Of a stretch of 50,194 nt of DNA, positions 42,508 through 50,194 are shown one piece after another. Positions within the stretch are counted from its first letter, which is position 1. Each line of letters begins with the position of its first letter. The stretch covers positions 1-50,194 of the forward strand of contig NZ_FNDE01000024.1 in the NCBI RefSeq assembly GCF_900099925.1. Direction: 5' to 3'. The notes under the pieces are model-generated. The model saw only the letters and a program-made list of their open reading frames with translations, had not been told where the DNA came from and made no database searches. This stretch comes from Aneurinibacillus thermoaerophilus. GTDB lineage: Bacteria > Bacillota > Bacilli > Aneurinibacillales > Aneurinibacillaceae. The translations under genes and the position numbers were made by a program.

Positions 42508-43332
42508 TTAAGATAAAAATCCTATTGCCGCTGCTCTTCCTTGCCATTCATTATAGACTTGCAATAGGGATTTATATTTTCCTTCCTCGAAATACTGTTT
42601 GAATTCTTCTTTTTCTACCAGACTAAGAATTTCGAATTTATACATTTTCTTAAATCTTTCTTTATTCACTTTGTTCTCAAGGTATTTGGCGCAGGCTTCT
42701 TCATATGCGCTAATGCTATTTTCGATAAGTGATACCAAAATCTCATTTTGCTTTTCTTTTTGCTCTAAGCTTGCCTCGGTTTTGGATATCTCGTTTAGAA
42801 AATCTTCGATTGCTTTTTTGCTTGAGGATATATGTTGTCTGATTAATAGCTCTGTTTGTCCTTCAATTAAATTATATTGTTCTAAAGCAAAGCTATTTTG
42901 CTTAGACATTAAGTCATTATACTTTCCTACCAGTTCATTTTGTCGGACAACCAAATCATTTTGTAAGCTGATTACTTCATTTTGCTTGGAAGCCAAGTCA
43001 TTTTGTCGGGCGATTATATCGTTTTGGCGAGTAGCGAATTCGCTTTGTTTGGCCTCTAGTTCGTTTTGACGAGAGACTAGTTCATTATGCTTTGTAGTTA
43101 AATCGCTTTGGCGTTCGGCTAAATCTTCTTGCTTGCTAAGCATATCACTTTGTTGAGAAGCTAATTCACTTTGCTTGTTGACAACTTCATTATACTTTTC
43201 AAGCAAAGATACTCCCCTTTTAAATGCACGGCTTGCTATAGAGATGGCAGTTCCGGCTGCGATTAAACTTACAATGGCTAATAGTAAAGCAACCATTGTA
43301 TAATTTGATGTAGATGCAATCAAATTAGACAC
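42508..43332 (-). CDS. Membrane-anchored heptad-repeat coiled-coil protein
   Basis: A 274-residue protein of unknown family. One membrane helix near the N-terminus (MVALLLAIVSLIAAGTAISI) is followed by some 17 consecutive seven-residue units of the form xRQNDLx / SKQNELx (about residues 50-168), e.g. ARQNDLA-SKQNEVI-SLQNDLV-VRQNELV. This is a long uninterrupted coiled coil with glutamine-asparagine in fixed positions. Residues 170-274 are a helical, charged C-terminal part (KKAIEDFLNEISKTEASLEQ, ending AAAIGFLS). It is AT-rich compared with its neighbours, suggesting later arrival into the pbp-speE interval. No phage or toxin genes are beside it. Confidence 0.75.
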   Translation of the reverse strand: MSNLIASTSNYTMVALLLAIVSLIAAGTAISIASRAFKRGVSLLEKYNEVVNKQSELASQQSDMLSKQEDLAERQSDLTTKHNELVSRQNELEAKQSEFATRQNDIIARQNDLASKQNEVISLQNDLVVRQNELVGKYNDLMSKQNSFALEQYNLIEGQTELLIRQHISSSKKAIEDFLNEISKTEASLEQKEKQNEILVSLIENSISAYEEACAKYLENKVNKERFKKMYKFEILSLVEKEEFKQYFEEGKYKSLLQVYNEWQGRAAAIGFLS

Positions 43333-43712
43333 AATATCCTCTCCTTTTTATTCCTTAATCTCCATATTTTATGAACGTTTTTATTTTATTTAAAGTTGCG
43401 CTTAAAAGCAAAAATAATTGAGCTTCTATAAAATCAAGCAGGTTATCAATTTATATTGTTTTTTTTAACTATTCTATCAAAATGAATGGTATACTGGTAA
43501 AATAAAGAAAAAATATGGTCGTTTTTAATGTTGATTCGCCTGAAATAATGAAAAGGGATAGGGAATACTAAAAAAATGGATGCTTGATTTTTGAGATGAG
43601 TCCTATATAATTTACTTGTTTTAAAGTAAAGTATTGTCGTGAACACAGGTCGAGAAAATGAAGTTCTTTGCGTAACAAAGCGCAATGAAACGTGAAAGGA
43701 GATTAGGCGAAG
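43333..43712. other. Intergenic; holds the speE promoter
   Basis: 380 AT-rich bases. The only clear signal is the promoter at 43584-43611. A 79-residue minus-strand frame (from 43685) is basic, lacks an RBS and is not supported. Confidence 0.5.
43584..43611 (+). promoter_or_regulatory. Sigma-A promoter for speEB
   Basis: TTGATT (43584-43589), 16-bp spacer, TATAAT (43606-43611), about 100 bases upstream of speE. Confidence 0.6.
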
Positions 43713-44543
43713 ATGGGTGGCTTATGGTTTACGGAAAAGCAAACGGAAAACTTTGGTATTACAATAAAAGTTAACAAAACTTTACATACAGAGCAAACTG
43801 AATTTCAAAAACTTGACATGGTGGAAACCCCCGAATTTGGCAACATGTTGTTTCTTGACGGCATGGTAATGACATCGCAAAAAGACGAATTCGTATACCA
43901 TGAAATGATGGCGCATCCGGTTTTGAACACGCACCCGAATCCGGAAAACGTGCTTGTAGTCGGCGGCGGTGATGGGGGCGTTATCCGCGAAATCATGAAG
44001 CATGAGAAAGTAAAGAAAGCGACACTTGTTGAAATTGATGGCAAAGTGATTGAGTATTCCAAAAAATACCTGCCTGAAATCGCGGGCGAACTTGATAATC
44101 CGCGCGTTGAAGTGAAAGTGGACGATGGCTTCATGCATATTGTTAAAAGCAAAAACATGTATGATGTCATTATGGTTGATTCCACGGAGCCAGTAGGGCC
44201 CGCTGTTCCGTTGTTCGAGCGCGGTTTCTATCAAGGTATTTACGAGGCGTTGAAAGAAGATGGCATGTTTGTCGCGCAGACAGACAACCCGTGGTTCAAG
44301 GCGGATTTAATTCGTAAAGTAAACAAAGATATTAAAGAAATTTTCCCGATTACGAAAGCGTACCATGCGAATATTCCAACGTACCCGAGCGGCATATGGA
44401 TTTTCCAGATCGGTTCCAAAAAATATGATCCGGAAGCGGTGGATATAAACAGTATTCCGGAACGTGAAACGAAATACTATACACCTCGCCTCCACCATGC
44501 GGCATTTGTGCTGCCGAAGTTTGTGGAAGATCTAGTGAAGTAA
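43713..44543 (+). CDS. speE: Spermidine synthase
   Basis: A 276-residue aminopropyltransferase joining decarboxy-SAM to putrescine. Seen: [80 protein letters not shown] and [17 protein letters not shown] with the catalytic Asp. ATG 43713 follows AAAGGAG. It forms an operon with speB (13-base gap), as in B. subtilis. Confidence 0.96.
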   Translation: MGGLWFTEKQTENFGITIKVNKTLHTEQTEFQKLDMVETPEFGNMLFLDGMVMTSQKDEFVYHEMMAHPVLNTHPNPENVLVVGGGDGGVIREIMKHEKVKKATLVEIDGKVIEYSKKYLPEIAGELDNPRVEVKVDDGFMHIVKSKNMYDVIMVDSTEPVGPAVPLFERGFYQGIYEALKEDGMFVAQTDNPWFKADLIRKVNKDIKEIFPITKAYHANIPTYPSGIWIFQIGSKKYDPEAVDINSIPERETKYYTPRLHHAAFVLPKFVEDLVK

Positions 44544-44556
44544 GGGGGGGATTCTT

Positions 44557-45423
44557 GTGCATTTCTTTAACCCGTCTTACAGTGGACATGCGTTTTTTGA
44601 AGCCCAGAGTACATATGAAGATGCTAGGGCGGTTATCTATGGTATGCCGATGGACTGGACGACCAGTTTCCGTCCAGGTTCCCGTTTCGGTCCGACCCGC
44701 ATCCGCGAAGTGTCGATTAATTTGGAGGATTACAGTCCATATGCGGATCGTGAACTTGGCGAAGTAGCGTATTTTGACGCCGGCGATATTCCGCTTCCGT
44801 TCGGCAGCGCACAGCGCAGCCTTCAGGTGATTGAAGAATATGTACGCAAGGTTGTAGCGGATGGCAAGTTTCCGATCGGCCTTGGCGGTGAACATCTTGT
44901 AAGCCTTGCACCGATTAAAGTGATGGCTGAGAAGTACCCTGACCTTGTCCTTATCCACATTGATGCGCACACAGACTTGCGTGAAGAAATGGAAGGGGAG
45001 GCGCTATCTCACTCGGCGGTTATTCGCCGCGCGCTCGACTATGTAAAACCGGAAAACGTATACCAGTTCGGAATTCGTTCCGGTTTGAAAGAAGAGTTTG
45101 AGTTTGCCAAAAAGCATCTGCATCTGTATAAGTTCAAAGTGATTGAACCGCTGAAAGAATGCCTCGAAGAGTTGAAAGACCGTCCAGTGTACGTAACATA
45201 CGACATTGATGCGATTGACCCGGCCTACGCTCCAGGAACGGGTACAGCCGAGCCAGGCGGTATCACGGCTGCGGAGGCGATTGAATCGATTTATTTGTTG
45301 TCGCAACTGAATGTGGTCGGCTTTGACCTTGTAGAAGTCGCGCCGGTGCTTGACCAGTCCGAAAGAACGCAGATTTTGGCTTCCAAAATGATTCGCGAAG
45401 TGATTTTGACAATGGTGAAGTAA
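44557..45423 (+). CDS. speB: Agmatinase
   Basis: A 288-residue ureohydrolase turning agmatine to putrescine and urea, supplying SpeE. The manganese-binding motifs are IGLGGEHLVSL, VLIHIDAHTDLRE and YVTYDIDAIDPAYAPGTGTA, followed by GFDLVEVAPVLD. Starts at GTG 44557 behind GGGGGG. Follows speE directly, in the same operon. Confidence 0.95.
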   Translation: MHFFNPSYSGHAFFEAQSTYEDARAVIYGMPMDWTTSFRPGSRFGPTRIREVSINLEDYSPYADRELGEVAYFDAGDIPLPFGSAQRSLQVIEEYVRKVVADGKFPIGLGGEHLVSLAPIKVMAEKYPDLVLIHIDAHTDLREEMEGEALSHSAVIRRALDYVKPENVYQFGIRSGLKEEFEFAKKHLHLYKFKVIEPLKECLEELKDRPVYVTYDIDAIDPAYAPGTGTAEPGGITAAEAIESIYLLSQLNVVGFDLVEVAPVLDQSERTQILASKMIREVILTMVK

Positions 45424-45441
45424 GAAATTTAAACATAAATA

Positions 45442-45477
45442 AAAAAGATGCGGTCAAATTGCTGGCCGCATCTTTTT
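45442..45477 (+). terminator. Terminator of speEB
   Basis: AAAAAGATGCGG (45442-45453) pairs with CCGCATCTTTTT (45466-45477). Confidence 0.92.
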
Positions 45478-45743
45478 AGGTATAGGAAAGCATAATGTTG
45501 CTAATGTCGCTTTACTTTCTCTCCATGATTAGCGGCGGAAAAAGGACGAACAGACAATGCTCGCGCATTTTTCTTATGATAAAATATAAAAAATAGATAT
45601 GATAAGAATCAGTATTTTCGATAATTTGTCGATTGACTTGGGCATTATTCTTACAGATAGGTCAGGAATTTTTCTCATTTGTTTTGTTCGATGAAACGTC
45701 GTAGAATAAGGTGATAAGTAACGATGGATATCAGGTGATACAT

Positions 45744-46172
45744 GTGGCCCCTGTACAGGAGATCAAAATTGAACTTACGAGCGCTTTTTCTATGAACATG
45801 TCGCCGCCCGATATGTCTCAATTCGTCTATTCAGGTCAATTGTATTTTGTGAATGGGGCCTGGTACATAAAATATGTTGAGCAGGAAGAAGATGGGCAGA
45901 CGTATACTACGCTTAAAGTGAAAGAAGACGAAATCATGGTCATTCGCAACGGGCTGGTTACCATGCGTCATTCTTACCGCCCCGGAATAAGAACGAGCGG
46001 TTCGTATGCCGGCCCTGGGGGTATGATGTGGATGGATACAGCAACGAAAGAAATGCAAGTATGTTATGACGAAGAAGGGGATTTATCCGCTGTTGTCTGG
46101 ACATATGATTTGTATTTAAATGAGCAAAAAGTCGGGCGTTATAGGATAAGCTGTCGCCTTATGCGTATATGA
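45744..46172 (+). CDS. DUF1934 beta-barrel protein (YwiB-like)
   Basis: A 142-residue protein of the DUF1934/YwiB family (calycin-like fold, function unknown): QEIKIELTSAFSMN, YSGQLYFVNGAWYIKYVEQE, TLKVKEDEIMVIRNGLVTMR, MMWMDTATKEMQVCYDEEGD. I take GTG 45744 because AGGTG lies six bases before it and the length then equals YwiB; a GTG at 45711 without an RBS would add 11 residues. It precedes argS, as ywiB does in B. subtilis. Confidence 0.87.
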   Translation: MAPVQEIKIELTSAFSMNMSPPDMSQFVYSGQLYFVNGAWYIKYVEQEEDGQTYTTLKVKEDEIMVIRNGLVTMRHSYRPGIRTSGSYAGPGGMMWMDTATKEMQVCYDEEGDLSAVVWTYDLYLNEQKVGRYRISCRLMRI

Positions 46173-46356
46173 TAAATTGTGAACTGTTCGCCAATAAATT
46201 GGCTGAGTTTCTCGTCATCGGATGGTCTGCCGTCCTGCCCTCCTCGAAGGCTCATTCCAAGCCTCATAATCGTGTTCCTAAAAAGAGTGATTATGTTATC
46301 AACTTGCAAAATTGTGTTTAAGCAATAAGTTACACGTATATCTAAGGAGGATTATT

Positions 46357-48027
46357 GTGAGTATAGTTGAGCAAACGAAAAATAAAATCATTGATCAGAT
46401 TAAGCAAGCGGTTGTTGCAGCCGGCATTGCAGAAGCGGAGAAAATTCCAGATTTTGTTTTGGAATTGCCGAAAGACAAGCAGCACGGCGACTACGCGACC
46501 AATGTGGCGATGCAACTGACGCGCATTGCGCGGAGAAACCCGCGCCAGATTGCGGAAGAAATCGTAGCGCAGTTCGATAAACAGGCGGCCAGCATTTCCA
46601 GAATTGAAATTGCGGGGCCAGGCTTTATTAATTTCTTTATGGATAATAGCTATTTGACCGGCGTGATTGGCCAGATTATTGAAGCAGGAGACAATTATGG
46701 CCGCACGAATGCCGGTAAAGGCAAGAAAGTGCAGGTCGAGTTTGTGAGCGCGAATCCGACCGGCAGCCTGCATCTGGGACACGCCCGTGGCGCGGCGTTT
46801 GGCGATGCGCTATGCAATGTGCTTGAGATGGCGGGTTACAATGTGTCGCGCGAATATTACATTAATGATGCTGGCAACCAGATTGCTAATTTAGCGCGTT
46901 CGCTTGAGGCGCGTTACTTCCAAGCGCTTGGCATGGATGCGGAAATGCCGGAAGACGGCTATTACGGTCAGGATATTATTGAATTTGGGAAAGAGCTTGC
47001 GGAAAAGGACGGCGACAAATATGCCAGAATGTCCCCGGAAGAGCGCTTTGCGTTTTTCCGCAACTGGGGCCGCGACAAAGAATTGGAAAAGATTAAAAAA
47101 GACCTTGCTGATTTTCGTGTGAAATTCGATGAATGGTTCAGTGAGACTTCACTGTATGAGAGCGGTGCAGTCGAAAAGATCGTGGAGATGCTTCGTGAAA
47201 AGGGATACGTATACGAAAAAGACGGGGCGGTCTGGTTGCGTTCAACTGCGTTTGGTGATGACAAAGATCGCGTGCTTATTAAGCAGGACGGCACGTACAC
47301 ATATTTGACGCCGGACATTGCATACCACGAAAATAAGTTCCAGCGCGGTTTTGATCAGCTGATTAATATTTGGGGTGCTGACCACCACGGTTATATTCCA
47401 CGGATGAAAGCAGCCATGCAGTGCTTGGGTTACGATCCGGAGCGGCTTGTCGTATTGATCAACCAAATGGTAAGTCTCTATCAGGGCGGCGAAAAAGTAA
47501 AGATGTCTAAGCGTACTGGTAAAGCAGTCACAATGCGCGACTTGATGGAAGAAGTAGGAACGGACGCGACCCGGTATTTCTTTACGATGCGTAGCCAGGA
47601 TGCTCACCTCGATTTTGATATGGATTTGGCCGTATCAAAATCGAACGAAAACCCAGTATTCTATGTACAGTATGCTCACGCTCGCATTTGCAGCATTTTC
47701 CGCCAGGCGGATGAGCAGGGAATTACGCTCGATACGACAAAAGCTGACTTTAACCGCATGACCGGCGAGAAAGAGATTGATTTGCTGAAGCATTTGGGCG
47801 AATTTCCGGAAGAAGTGGCCGGAGCCGCAGAAATGCTTGCACCGCATCGTGTTGTGCGCTATGCGCATGATTTGGCGTCTCTGTTGCACAGTTTCTACAA
47901 CGCGGAACGCGTGATTACAGACGATGAAGGACTAACGCACGCGCGTCTCGCGCTGATGAAAGCAGTAAAAATTACGCTCGTCAATGCCCTGCGCTTAATC
48001 GGTGTCTCCGCACCGGAAAGAATGTAA
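46357..48027 (+). CDS. argS: Arginyl-tRNA synthetase
   Basis: A 556-residue class I synthetase charging tRNA-Arg. It has the N-terminal additive domain ([20 protein letters not shown]), HIGH-type motif ([20 protein letters not shown]), KMSK loop ([20 protein letters not shown]) and the anticodon-binding DALR domain at the end. GTG 46357 follows TAAGGAGG. The 184 bases before it hold no recognisable T-box; a CATAATC/GATTATG pair is seen near 46260-46295. Confidence 0.96.
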   Translation: MSIVEQTKNKIIDQIKQAVVAAGIAEAEKIPDFVLELPKDKQHGDYATNVAMQLTRIARRNPRQIAEEIVAQFDKQAASISRIEIAGPGFINFFMDNSYLTGVIGQIIEAGDNYGRTNAGKGKKVQVEFVSANPTGSLHLGHARGAAFGDALCNVLEMAGYNVSREYYINDAGNQIANLARSLEARYFQALGMDAEMPEDGYYGQDIIEFGKELAEKDGDKYARMSPEERFAFFRNWGRDKELEKIKKDLADFRVKFDEWFSETSLYESGAVEKIVEMLREKGYVYEKDGAVWLRSTAFGDDKDRVLIKQDGTYTYLTPDIAYHENKFQRGFDQLINIWGADHHGYIPRMKAAMQCLGYDPERLVVLINQMVSLYQGGEKVKMSKRTGKAVTMRDLMEEVGTDATRYFFTMRSQDAHLDFDMDLAVSKSNENPVFYVQYAHARICSIFRQADEQGITLDTTKADFNRMTGEKEIDLLKHLGEFPEEVAGAAEMLAPHRVVRYAHDLASLLHSFYNAERVITDDEGLTHARLALMKAVKITLVNALRLIGVSAPERM

Positions 48028-48037
48028 GTTATTCCAG

Positions 48038-48152
48038 AAAAACAGGTAGAAACATTTGTCTGCATTTCTTCTACAAAGAGGTAACGCTTTTACCGCAAAA
48101 TGATGTAACAAATGGAAGGAGTGAGGACTTTATCGTTCTACCTGTTTTTATT
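48038..48152 (+). terminator. Probable argS terminator with long loop
   Basis: AAAAACAGGTAGAA (48038-48051) is perfectly complementary to TTCTACCTGTTTTT (48136-48149), with T-rich sequence after. The 84-base loop is unusually long for a terminator. Confidence 0.6.
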
Positions 48153-48372
48153 TTGGTATAGGAAAGCATATGTCACAAGCGTTGATTAACTAATCATTTC
48201 CTTTCGATATACGCTGGATTATTTCTTTGTTCTATGCATAAAAATTCAAAAATACTTATTCTCACTTCAGCCGGCAAAAGGTTTCGTTTCCACAAACGAG
48301 TAAAGTGTAAAAAGGAAGCTGCTCTAGTCCGCAGGATTATTTCCAATAAAAGCAAGGTTATGACCTATTTTT

Positions 48373-48548
48373 AGGGGTAGAAGTAGCATCTATTGATTTT
48401 GGGGCCATCTCCTTAGTAAAACGCTAATTTACCACGCTAGTCCTCGTTAGTAGCTTCTGTCGGCCTTAACGTGGTAAATCTGCGTTTTGCTGGTGCTATT
48501 TCTTTTTCACGCATGGCCCCAAAATGGACGAATGCTACCTCTACCCCT
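48373..48548. repeat. Long imperfect palindrome, about 176 bp
   Basis: Five matched stems nest: AGGGGTAGA (48373-48381) with 48540-48548; GTAGCAT (48383-48389) with 48532-48538; ATTTTGGGGCCAT (48396-48408) with 48513-48525; AAAACGC (48418-48424) with 48482-48488; ATTTACCACG (48427-48436) with 48470-48479; loop 48437-48469. Internal loops have equal or similar lengths on both sides. It fits a non-autonomous palindromic element or a structured RNA. No target duplication is clear. Confidence 0.75.
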
Positions 48549-48752
48549 TTTACACGTATCTCGGTTGCGCTTTATGCAAATGTATCAAGTCACATACTAA
48601 ACATTTGAAAGCAGAACAGGAATTTTTGTTTAGGTACTCCAACACCGTGTAAACACAATATATTGACCTCTTACTACTTCATGGCAATCATTCCTTTCTT
48701 GTTTATGCGTCTGCATCCCGACTGCATTTATCAACGCATTTTCCCTCCCAAT

Positions 48753-48786
48753 AAAAAAGCCGCATCCAAAGGGAAGCGGCTATTTG
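48753..48786 (-). terminator. Terminator reading leftwards
   Basis: On the minus strand AGCCGC pairs with GCGGCT, then TTTTTTAT. It is placed to end transcripts from the immunity-like gene (stop at 48958). Confidence 0.65.
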
Positions 48787-48957
48787 ATTTATTCGGTTGT
48801 CCTTAGTTTATCATGCTGTAATCTAGACAAGTAAAAAGTGTCGGAAGTGTCGGTTTTTAACACTCGTCGCGAGAAAGTTTTTTTGACTACAATAAATACA
48901 TGAGTAAAAGTTGTAGTACCTATTTATCAAGGTGAACATTCGAATCAAAATATAATA

Positions 48958-49545
48958 CTAATACTCATTGGTTATACTATGTAAATCGGAAATTCTAGAA
49001 ATAAAGGAATCCTTCTTATCTTTAGAAAATAATATATGAACGTATAAACCATCCATATCCCTAACTAGTATATAATCGAGCTTTTTTAATAATATAATTG
49101 TTTCTGATAAACAAGATTGATTCGTGGGATAGAACTTTGCTAAATCAAAGGATACTTCTTCTTTTGGTGAGTATAACCAAATATCGTACTCATATTCTCC
49201 TTTCCAAGTATATTGAAGAAATTCCCAGAGTCTTTCTTTAGGAATCCTATATTGAAGAGTATGAATATGACCATAAGGTTCAATAGAATTTACGTGGTTC
49301 AGCAAGTCAAAATGAGATAAATCCTCACGTATTGTAACCATATCCTTATCTAGGCAAGAAATTACAAAAATATAGCTGTTTTCATTAAAAATCCTTTCCA
49401 TAATAGTTACTAGTTTATTTATAGTTTTTTCATCCGATACTAGGTTACCTTGCTTATACCCAAAATCAATAGTAAGTACTTGTTGATCCTGAAAATTTGT
49501 AAAGTGACTAGGATAGTAAAAAATGGGTTGGTGTTCATTATTCAT
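48958..49545 (-). CDS. Putative immunity protein, unknown family
   Basis: A 195-residue AT-rich soluble protein: MNNEHQPIFYYPSHFTNFQD, FVISCLDKDMVTIREDLSHF, WEFLQYTWKGEYEYDIWLYS, DYILVRDMDGLYVHILF. I do not recognise the family. Its place right after a toxin-like C-terminal stub in the same direction, its size, composition and the tyrosine/aspartate-rich surface fit the immunity genes that follow polymorphic toxins. A good GGAGG lies about 9 bases before ATG 49545. Function inferred from context only. Confidence 0.6.
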   Translation of the reverse strand: MNNEHQPIFYYPSHFTNFQDQQVLTIDFGYKQGNLVSDEKTINKLVTIMERIFNENSYIFVISCLDKDMVTIREDLSHFDLLNHVNSIEPYGHIHTLQYRIPKERLWEFLQYTWKGEYEYDIWLYSPKEEVSFDLAKFYPTNQSCLSETIILLKKLDYILVRDMDGLYVHILFSKDKKDSFISRISDLHSITNEY

Positions 49546-49582
49546 AATTTTTGATATGCCTCCTCTCCATGTAAACCGAAAA

Positions 49583-49612
49583 TAGAATCATAGCACTTAT
49601 ACTATGATTCTA
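49583..49612 (-). terminator. Hairpin between toxin stub and immunity-like gene
   Basis: TAGAATCATAG pairs perfectly with CTATGATTCTA (11 bp), followed by TTTTCGG on the minus strand. It could stop or weaken transcription between the two genes, or separate the immunity gene's own promoter. Confidence 0.55.
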
Positions 49613-49634
49613 CCATTTTTCCTATATTATTGAT

Positions 49635-49906
49635 TTAAAAAGGCCATCCTGGAAAGGAAGGAATAGAAACTTTACCAAGATCGTTATGCGTGCTCATATT
49701 CGGTGCAATATGATAATGGAACCAGATTGATTTACCATCTGTTGGGTGATTCAAATATTTTGCATCCAAACGGAAAATTTGTTTTCCCTTATACGCAAGA
49801 GCAAAGACTGTATAATTATCTTCTGATTTATTTCTGTATGAACCAATAAAATCTAAACTATCATATTTTTTAATCAGTCCATCTCTCTTTAGCCCTCTAG
49901 AGAAGT
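49635..49906 (-). pseudogene. C-terminal stub of a probable secreted toxin, cut by an IS
   Basis: About 90 residues: from NFSRGLKRDGLIKKYDSLDF through FALAYKGKQIFRLDAKYLNH to GKSIWFHYHIAP and a stop after FPGWPF. The tail with W-F-H-Y-H and a short polar end resembles the small toxin domains at the tips of polymorphic toxins, although I cannot name the domain. Upstream coding is replaced by an IS3-type element whose end lies at 49907. The MKSIEYFLLV start read further upstream is IS sequence, not native coding. No RBS belongs to it. Confidence 0.55.
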
Positions 49907-50194
49907 TGGACACTAAGGGTGTATTTTGATTACACTTATAGTGACAGAGGGGGAAGACATCAATGACAAGAAGAAAGTATTCGATTGATTTCAAAAAACA
50001 AGTGGTGAAAGAAGCGAAAGAGACCGGTAATTTAGCAGCCGTTGCCCGCCGTTATGAGTTATCTGCTAACATGGTGGGGCGCTGGAAGCGAGAGTTCGAG
50101 AGCGGAAAACATGGAGAAATTGATTTCTCTATGGTTCCGGTCCTTGATGCCGAAGAAGTTGTGAAAGAAAACGAACAACTTAAACGGTTACTTG
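49907..50194 (+). mobile_element. IS3-type insertion sequence, left end (runs off window)
   Basis: The end begins TGGACACTAAGGGTGTATTT at 49907, directly where toxin coding stops, and a transposase gene starts 56 bases in. The right end, OrfB and the target duplication lie beyond the window. Confidence 0.7.
49963..50194 (+). CDS. IS3 family transposase OrfA (partial, 3' end outside)
   Basis: 77 residues visible: MTRRKYSIDFKKQVVKEAKE, then ETGNLAAVARRYELSANMVG and RWKREFE, an HTH_Tnp_1 domain, then EEVVKENEQLKRLL, the start of the leucine-zipper segment typical of IS3 OrfA. OrfA binds the inverted repeats and is normally fused by frameshift to the OrfB integrase. ATG 49963 follows GAGGGGGAAG. 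The reading frame is intact to the window end. Confidence 0.85.
   Translation, partial: MTRRKYSIDFKKQVVKEAKETGNLAAVARRYELSANMVGRWKREFESGKHGEIDFSMVPVLDAEEVVKENEQLKRLL

Larger units (their letters stand above)
48153..48957. other. Long non-coding stretch, AT-rich
   Basis: No supported ORF. It contains the long palindrome (48373-48548) and a minus-strand terminator (48758-48781). The remainder shows no gene, tRNA or IS end that I can recognise. Confidence 0.5.

Noticed and set aside
42640-43190. Tandem DNA repeat or CRISPR-like array
   Set aside because: The periodicity is at protein level (heptads); the 21-base units vary too much in DNA and the frame is open through them.
43446-43685. 79-residue minus-strand ORF upstream of speE
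   Set aside because: Covers the speE promoter; no RBS; composition of AT-rich noncoding DNA.
46173-46356. T-box riboswitch before argS
   Set aside because: No T-box sequence (TGGNACCGCG) and no clear terminator/antiterminator pair could be found.
48373-48548. Integron attC site or CRISPR repeat
   Set aside because: It lacks the RYYYAAC/GTTRRRY core sites, no cassette genes follow, and there are no spaced direct repeats.
49907-49994. Native start of the toxin gene at 49994 (MKSIEYFLLV)
   Set aside because: This part is antisense to the IS3-type left end and the OrfA start; the native toxin sequence begins only after the IS end at 49906.

Overview
The window reads as the chromosome of a Gram-positive, spore-forming Bacillales member. 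Housekeeping genes have their usual Bacillus relatives (EcsA/EcsB, Spo0M, AsnO, YwfO, YwhD, YwiB, YuzB, a YneR-type HesB protein, SpeE-SpeB, ArgS). Ribosome binding sites are strong GGAGG types, and GTG/TTG starts are frequent. Two-subunit DUF969/DUF979 transport, DUF3905 and mobile-element ends point to the Brevibacillus/Aneurinibacillus side of the order; that genus-level guess is inference. No rRNA, tRNA, CRISPR array or prophage is visible.

Layout. 1-364: 3' end of a broken IS200/IS605-type tnpB with its right-end RNA region. 493-4645: cation symporter, HesB-like protein, a membrane-anchored polysaccharide deacetylase (probable ATT start) and a KtrB/TrkH K+ channel subunit. 5201-10058: four-gene ABC exporter operon that includes a large anchored protein of unknown role. 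10037-10505: dead GNAT acetyltransferase. 10701-16372: complete 5-oxoproline (pyroglutamate) regulon: IclR regulator with an operator, PxpB, PxpC, PxpA, two DUF transporter subunits and pyroglutamyl-peptidase. 16590-25180: MFS exporter, DUF423 protein, a 999-residue heparinase II/III-type protein, YihY protein, a frameshifted RlmI-type methyltransferase and an EamA exporter with a possible leader peptide. 25652-29095: small hypothetical protein, EcsAB and a Mn-type CDF exporter behind a MntR-like box.

29228-30626 holds the most interesting locus: a PlcR-type (RNPP family) HTH-TPR regulator, and divergent from it an unlisted 49-residue secreted pro-peptide ending LRLPYQH. This closely resembles the PapR pheromone precursor, and an 18-bp palindrome with TATG/CATA ends sits just upstream. 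It looks like an undescribed PlcR-PapR-like quorum-sensing pair in divergent arrangement, followed by a 51-residue transposase-derived HTH protein.

30671-48027 is mostly core: AsnO, DUF3905, YuzB, a small membrane protein with a degraded 113-bp duplication, CPA2 antiporter, Spo0M, RluA-type pseudouridine synthase, YwfO, YwhD, class A PBP, an unusual heptad-repeat membrane protein, SpeE, SpeB, YwiB and ArgS. 48028-50194 is AT-rich and accessory: a long imperfect palindrome (about 176 bp), a putative immunity gene, the C-terminal stub of a probable secreted toxin cut off by an IS3-type element, and the start of that element.
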